This document shows positions 61,823 to 64,000 of a stretch of DNA of 64,000 nt, in pieces. A program made the translations under genes and the position numbers. The stretch is from positions 248,001 to 312,000 of the forward strand of contig JAGKQI010000079.1 in assembly GCA_018806915.1 (NCBI GenBank), given 5' to 3'. Numbering within the stretch: position 1 is the first letter of the stretch; each line of letters opens with the position of its first letter. A model generated the notes under the pieces. It made no database searches, was not told where the DNA came from, and was given only the letters and a program-made list of their open reading frames with translations. Source of the stretch: Phytophthora colocasiae (Eukaryota > Oomycota > Peronosporomycetes > Peronosporales > Peronosporaceae).

Positions 61823-61935
61823 CGATGATGACCAGAAGTGATTGGTTGTAACGGGAACGCTGAATGTAACGGGAACGCTGAATGTAACGGGAACGCTGAA
61901 TGTAACGGGAACATTCTTACCCTTTATACCGGTAT

Positions 61936-62310
61936 CTACTGCCGCATTTTATGTGCGAGGGCTCTCCCGATGAGGGCCCTCGTTAGTTTCTCCCAGTGAT
62001 TCGGACTGAAGGATTCCACGACCTTACTTCGCGGCTGTTCTGCTGCTTCCCCGGTCGCTTCCAACTCTGCTCCACTGCTCGGTGTCCCCACCGCATCGTC
62101 ACCTGTGTCGTTGTCTTCTGTTTTCTCTTCAACCTCTCGTGACTTTGGCTTCGTTCTGCGCGTGGTTCTCGTTACCTTCGTGGATGCTGCCACTGTCGCC
62201 GAACGTGTACTCATGGAACTCGTTTCTTTCTTTCGTTCTCGTAACTCACGATTATTCGGTAATTGTTGTAGCTGATGATGAAGATGCAAAGGCCCCTGTA
62301 TGACCACCAT
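61936..62310 (-). pseudogene. Gypsy gag N-terminal part, cut off by MULE
   Basis: Frame from the ATG at 62310 (which overlaps the primer-binding site) or, more likely, from the Met at 62214 (MSTRSATVAASTKV). It is Glu/Thr/Ser-rich and runs into the MULE end after VVESFSPNH. Removing the MULE and one duplicated 9-mer would join it to the rest of gag one base out of frame, so gag was either already frameshifted or starts downstream. Confidence 0.7.
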
Positions 62311-63066
62311 GTGACGTTTAACCTCCTCTTCTGCTCAATCTGCTTACGTCTTTACAGGTTGAGTGGCGTACAGTACTGCGCTGTGTGGTCTCGCCGGGTT
62401 TTTCGTCTAGCCCGCACAACTTCAACGTCAACAACACCCGTCAGGCCCAGCTCACCTGCACCGGAACGTCTCCGCTCCTATTTGTATTCAATCTCAACCA
62501 ATGCACTCTAAAGAACGCAACTCGTTCTCTATCCTGCGTCTCAACTCGTTTCCGATCAACTACTTGTCGGGACTAACCACTGCCCTTGGATCCCGTCTCA
62601 AGCGTCGAGGGTACTGGCTAATGACCCGTTCCCGGTGGCCCGTCGTCAGTCACTCTCCGCCTAACACCGCCCAAAGCTTCAGTCGCCGTCTCTTCAAGCA
62701 CTCGTTCGCACAACCAATCTCTCGGTCTCACTTGGCAAGTCTTCTACTCGCTGACTCTTCCTCCGCTCTTCGTGGTCAATTCGGTACTAACAGTCTCCGT
62801 CCTTCAGGGTGAATTCTGCACTGACAGTCTCCTTCCGTCGTGCAGTCGTCCGTTTCGTTCTCTCACTACCGCTTCTCGCATTCAGCACCTCCATGGCCAA
62901 CTGCCCCGCTGAATTACGGTTGTTACACGATCGTTTCACTCACTTCACCGTCGGTCTCCTGACGATCTTCCGCCTTAAACTGTTGGATCGCACGTCCAGC
63001 ATCCGCATCACGCCGCACGTCATCAACGGCCATCGACTCGTCCATCAATAGGCTTGTCCTATTACA
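62310..63066 (-). repeat. 5' LTR of gypsy element (minus-strand orientation)
   Basis: 757-bp LTR identical to 50103-50859 apart from one base. It is followed in the element's direction (leftward) by the TGGTGGTCATAC primer-binding site. Confidence 0.93.
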
Positions 63067-63121
63067 ATTTGTTCCGCTAACCGCCGGAAAGAACAGAACA
63101 TGATCAAACAGACGATCGGCA
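63067..63121 (+). pseudogene. Nitrate reductase 5' fragment (part 2)
   Basis: Continuation of the fragment at 49740-50102 after the gypsy insertion. It matches the intact gene's Mo-cofactor Cys region, where CGGAAAGAACAGAACATGAT corresponds to the RRKEQNM codons and is followed by KQTIG. The Mo-ligating Cys codon region is altered (TTGTTCCGCTAAC against the parent GTGTGCCGGAAAC). It stops at an LTR beginning at 63122. Confidence 0.85.
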
Positions 63122-64000
63122 TGTCACGTTATACGCGGTTGAAACGCAACTTGAGTTGTTGTTGGTAAAATTGAGAATGAATGAAAATGAAAGTTAGAAC
63201 TACGATAGCGCACTACTGTCCTTGGGCACGATGCAGCTGGGATATTCGTGTGCAGCTGGGATGTTCGTGTGCAGCCACCATTGTGGCGATGCCGACGCAG
63301 GCCCACAACTCGTGCTCCACGCATGTGCGCCGCTCGCAGTCGTGCTGAGGTTATGGTTCAACCACAGCACTTCAACGTGAATGTGGTTACCATGACACTC
63401 CATCCGTTAAAAAGCGCTTACCCCGAGCGAACATGGTTGCCGTGGAGGTAGCGATCGATGAGTCCGCGAGCTTGTTCGAGGTTCTCTTCTGGCTCCCATG
63501 AATCCTTCGTCGGCCCATACCAGCGAACTTTGAATTGGACCTTGCGCCGTCGCACACGGCGCCCGATGATACTCTGAACTTGTAGACCGTCGTAGCCGTC
63601 GCGTGTGACAAGGCCTGGAACGTCGTTGAGCCGCCGAGGATTTGGGTCGAACACGTAAGGCCTCAGGTAGGAGACGTGAAATTCGTCATGAAGACGAAGT
63701 CCGGGAGGCATGCTGAGCTTGTACGTGTCCGGTGTTGTCGCCGTGAGGATCGGATACGGTCCAATGAATCGTGGAGCAAGTTTCCGCTTGCCCGTAGTGC
63801 CAAGGTGATGAAGGTCCAGGTTGGAAGTGTCGAGAAGCACCTGGTCACCTTCTGCAAACTGGTATGTTGGCCGGTTCCGATCGTGGAAAAATTTCATCGT
63901 TGCCTGTGACTGCGCCAACATGTCCTTGCACTGCTGTAGAACTACCTTTTGATGCTCTACAAAAGCCAACGCGTCCGAACGAGAGTGGCGAGGTACGGAT
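63122..64000 (-). mobile_element. Second Ty3/gypsy chromovirus, 3' part only
   Basis: A 3' LTR (63122-63397, 276 bp, TGTCATGG...CGTGACA on the minus strand) preceded in the element's direction by purine-rich sequence and by the C-terminal pol coding region. The LTR contains two and a half tandem copies of a 20-bp unit near GCAGCTGGGATATTCGTGTG (63233-63278). The rest of the element lies beyond the window, so its target duplication cannot be checked. It truncates the nitrate reductase fragment. Confidence 0.82.
63418..64000 (-). CDS. Chromovirus integrase C-terminus with chromodomain (partial)
   Basis: Partial pol reading frame entering from the right edge. It shows the integrase tail (MKFFHDRNRPTYQFAEGDQV, LAPRFIGPYPIL, LHDEFHVSYLRPYV, a GPY/F-type module) followed by a chromodomain-like end (VQFKVRWYGPTKDSWEPEEN, then ARGLIDRYL). 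The stop is at 63418. This differs clearly from the chromovirus in nitrite reductase, so two families are present. No break is seen in this part. Confidence 0.88.
   Translation of the reverse strand, partial: SVPRHSRSDALAFVEHQKVVLQQCKDMLAQSQATMKFFHDRNRPTYQFAEGDQVLLDTSNLDLHHLGTTGKRKLAPRFIGPYPILTATTPDTYKLSMPPGLRLHDEFHVSYLRPYVFDPNPRRLNDVPGLVTRDGYDGLQVQSIIGRRVRRRKVQFKVRWYGPTKDSWEPEENLEQARGLIDRYLHGNHVRSG

Larger units (their letters stand above)
58547..61994 (+). mobile_element. Mutator-like element (MULE), 9-bp target duplication
   Basis: 3448-bp element with terminal inverted repeats starting GGGAGAAACTAACGAGGGCC, matched over about 46 bp at both ends (58547-58593 and 61948-61994). The target duplication AGTGATTCG is present at 58538-58546 and 61995-62003; nine bases is the Mutator hallmark. 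It carries two genes: a FAR1/MULE transposase (plus) and a 2OG-Fe(II)-dioxygenase-like gene with zinc fingers (minus). Four tandem copies of an 18-bp unit near TGTAACGGGAACGCTGAA occur at about 61843-61915, just inside the right end. It interrupts the gag region of the gypsy element. Confidence 0.93.
50103..63066 (-). mobile_element. Young Ty3/gypsy retrotransposon with 757-bp LTRs, nested MULE
   Basis: LTRs at 50103-50859 and 62310-63066 (757 bp each) differ at one base seen (50253 G, 62460 A). A 4-bp duplication ATTT flanks it (50099-50102 and 63067-63070). The element is on the minus strand, so 62310-63066 is its 5' LTR. A primer-binding site beginning TGGTGGTCATAC follows it. The gag and pol genes run leftward, and the pol stop codon falls in the first bases of the 3' LTR. 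A MULE of 3448 bp has inserted near the gag start. Excluding the MULE and its duplication the element is about 9.5 kb. It lies inside a nitrate reductase fragment. Confidence 0.95.

Overview
The window reads as nuclear DNA of a Phytophthora-like oomycete. Its genes are compact, mostly intronless or with short GT-AG introns of 67-73 nt. Several genes have oomycete-type initiator (Inr) cores of the form (G)YTCATTYY-N-CAWTTT a few tens of bases upstream of the ATG. The intergenic DNA is crowded with piggyBac, DIRS, Tc1, Mutator-like and Ty3/gypsy elements. No species is assigned.

Region 1 (1-34 kb) is a nitrate-assimilation cluster. It holds five intact NRT2 nitrate transporter genes plus one decayed copy (strands -,-,+,-,+,- from the left), then nitrate reductase (+) and nitrite reductase (+). 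Together they encode nitrate uptake, reduction to nitrite by an NAD(P)H, FAD, cytochrome b5 and molybdopterin enzyme, and reduction to ammonium by a siroheme, [4Fe-4S] and Rieske enzyme. The cluster is cut by a piggyBac element (5122-7982, TTAA ends), a DIRS-type tyrosine-recombinase retrotransposon (about 8.0-13.7 kb), a Tc1 element (22574-24137, TA ends) and a chromodomain-type Ty3/gypsy element (24544-30890). The last one sits inside the nitrite reductase gene, after its 20th coding nucleotide, flanked by a 5-bp duplication (GTGGT). On this haplotype nitrite reductase is severed from its own promoter and start codon.

Region 2 (34-49 kb) holds ordinary genes: a small ABM-domain protein, an inverted broken copy of the nitrite reductase 3' half, a three-exon PWWP/DEK-C/TFIIS-N-like chromatin protein, a divergent EBP1/PA2G4 homologue, an RBR-like RING protein, a Tyr/Gly/His-rich secreted protein beside a near-perfect inverted copy of itself (a palindrome of about 1.8 kb), a 285-bp MITE and a PHT1/PHO84-type phosphate transporter.

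Region 3 (49-64 kb) is nested repeats. A 664-bp element with perfect 143-bp inverted ends lies beside a broken copy of the nitrate reductase promoter and 5' end. A young 757-bp-LTR gypsy element (50103-63066, minus strand) splits that copy, and a Mutator-like element (58547-61994, 9-bp duplication) has inserted into the gypsy element. The Mutator-like element carries a FAR1-type transposase and a second gene with the signature of a 2OG-Fe(II) dioxygenase plus zinc fingers. A second chromovirus enters from the right edge.

The most notable points are the retrotransposon-severed nitrite reductase, the 673-bp perfectly identical tract shared by two NRT2 genes, the dioxygenase gene inside a Mutator-like element, and scattered broken copies of both reductase genes around the intact ones.
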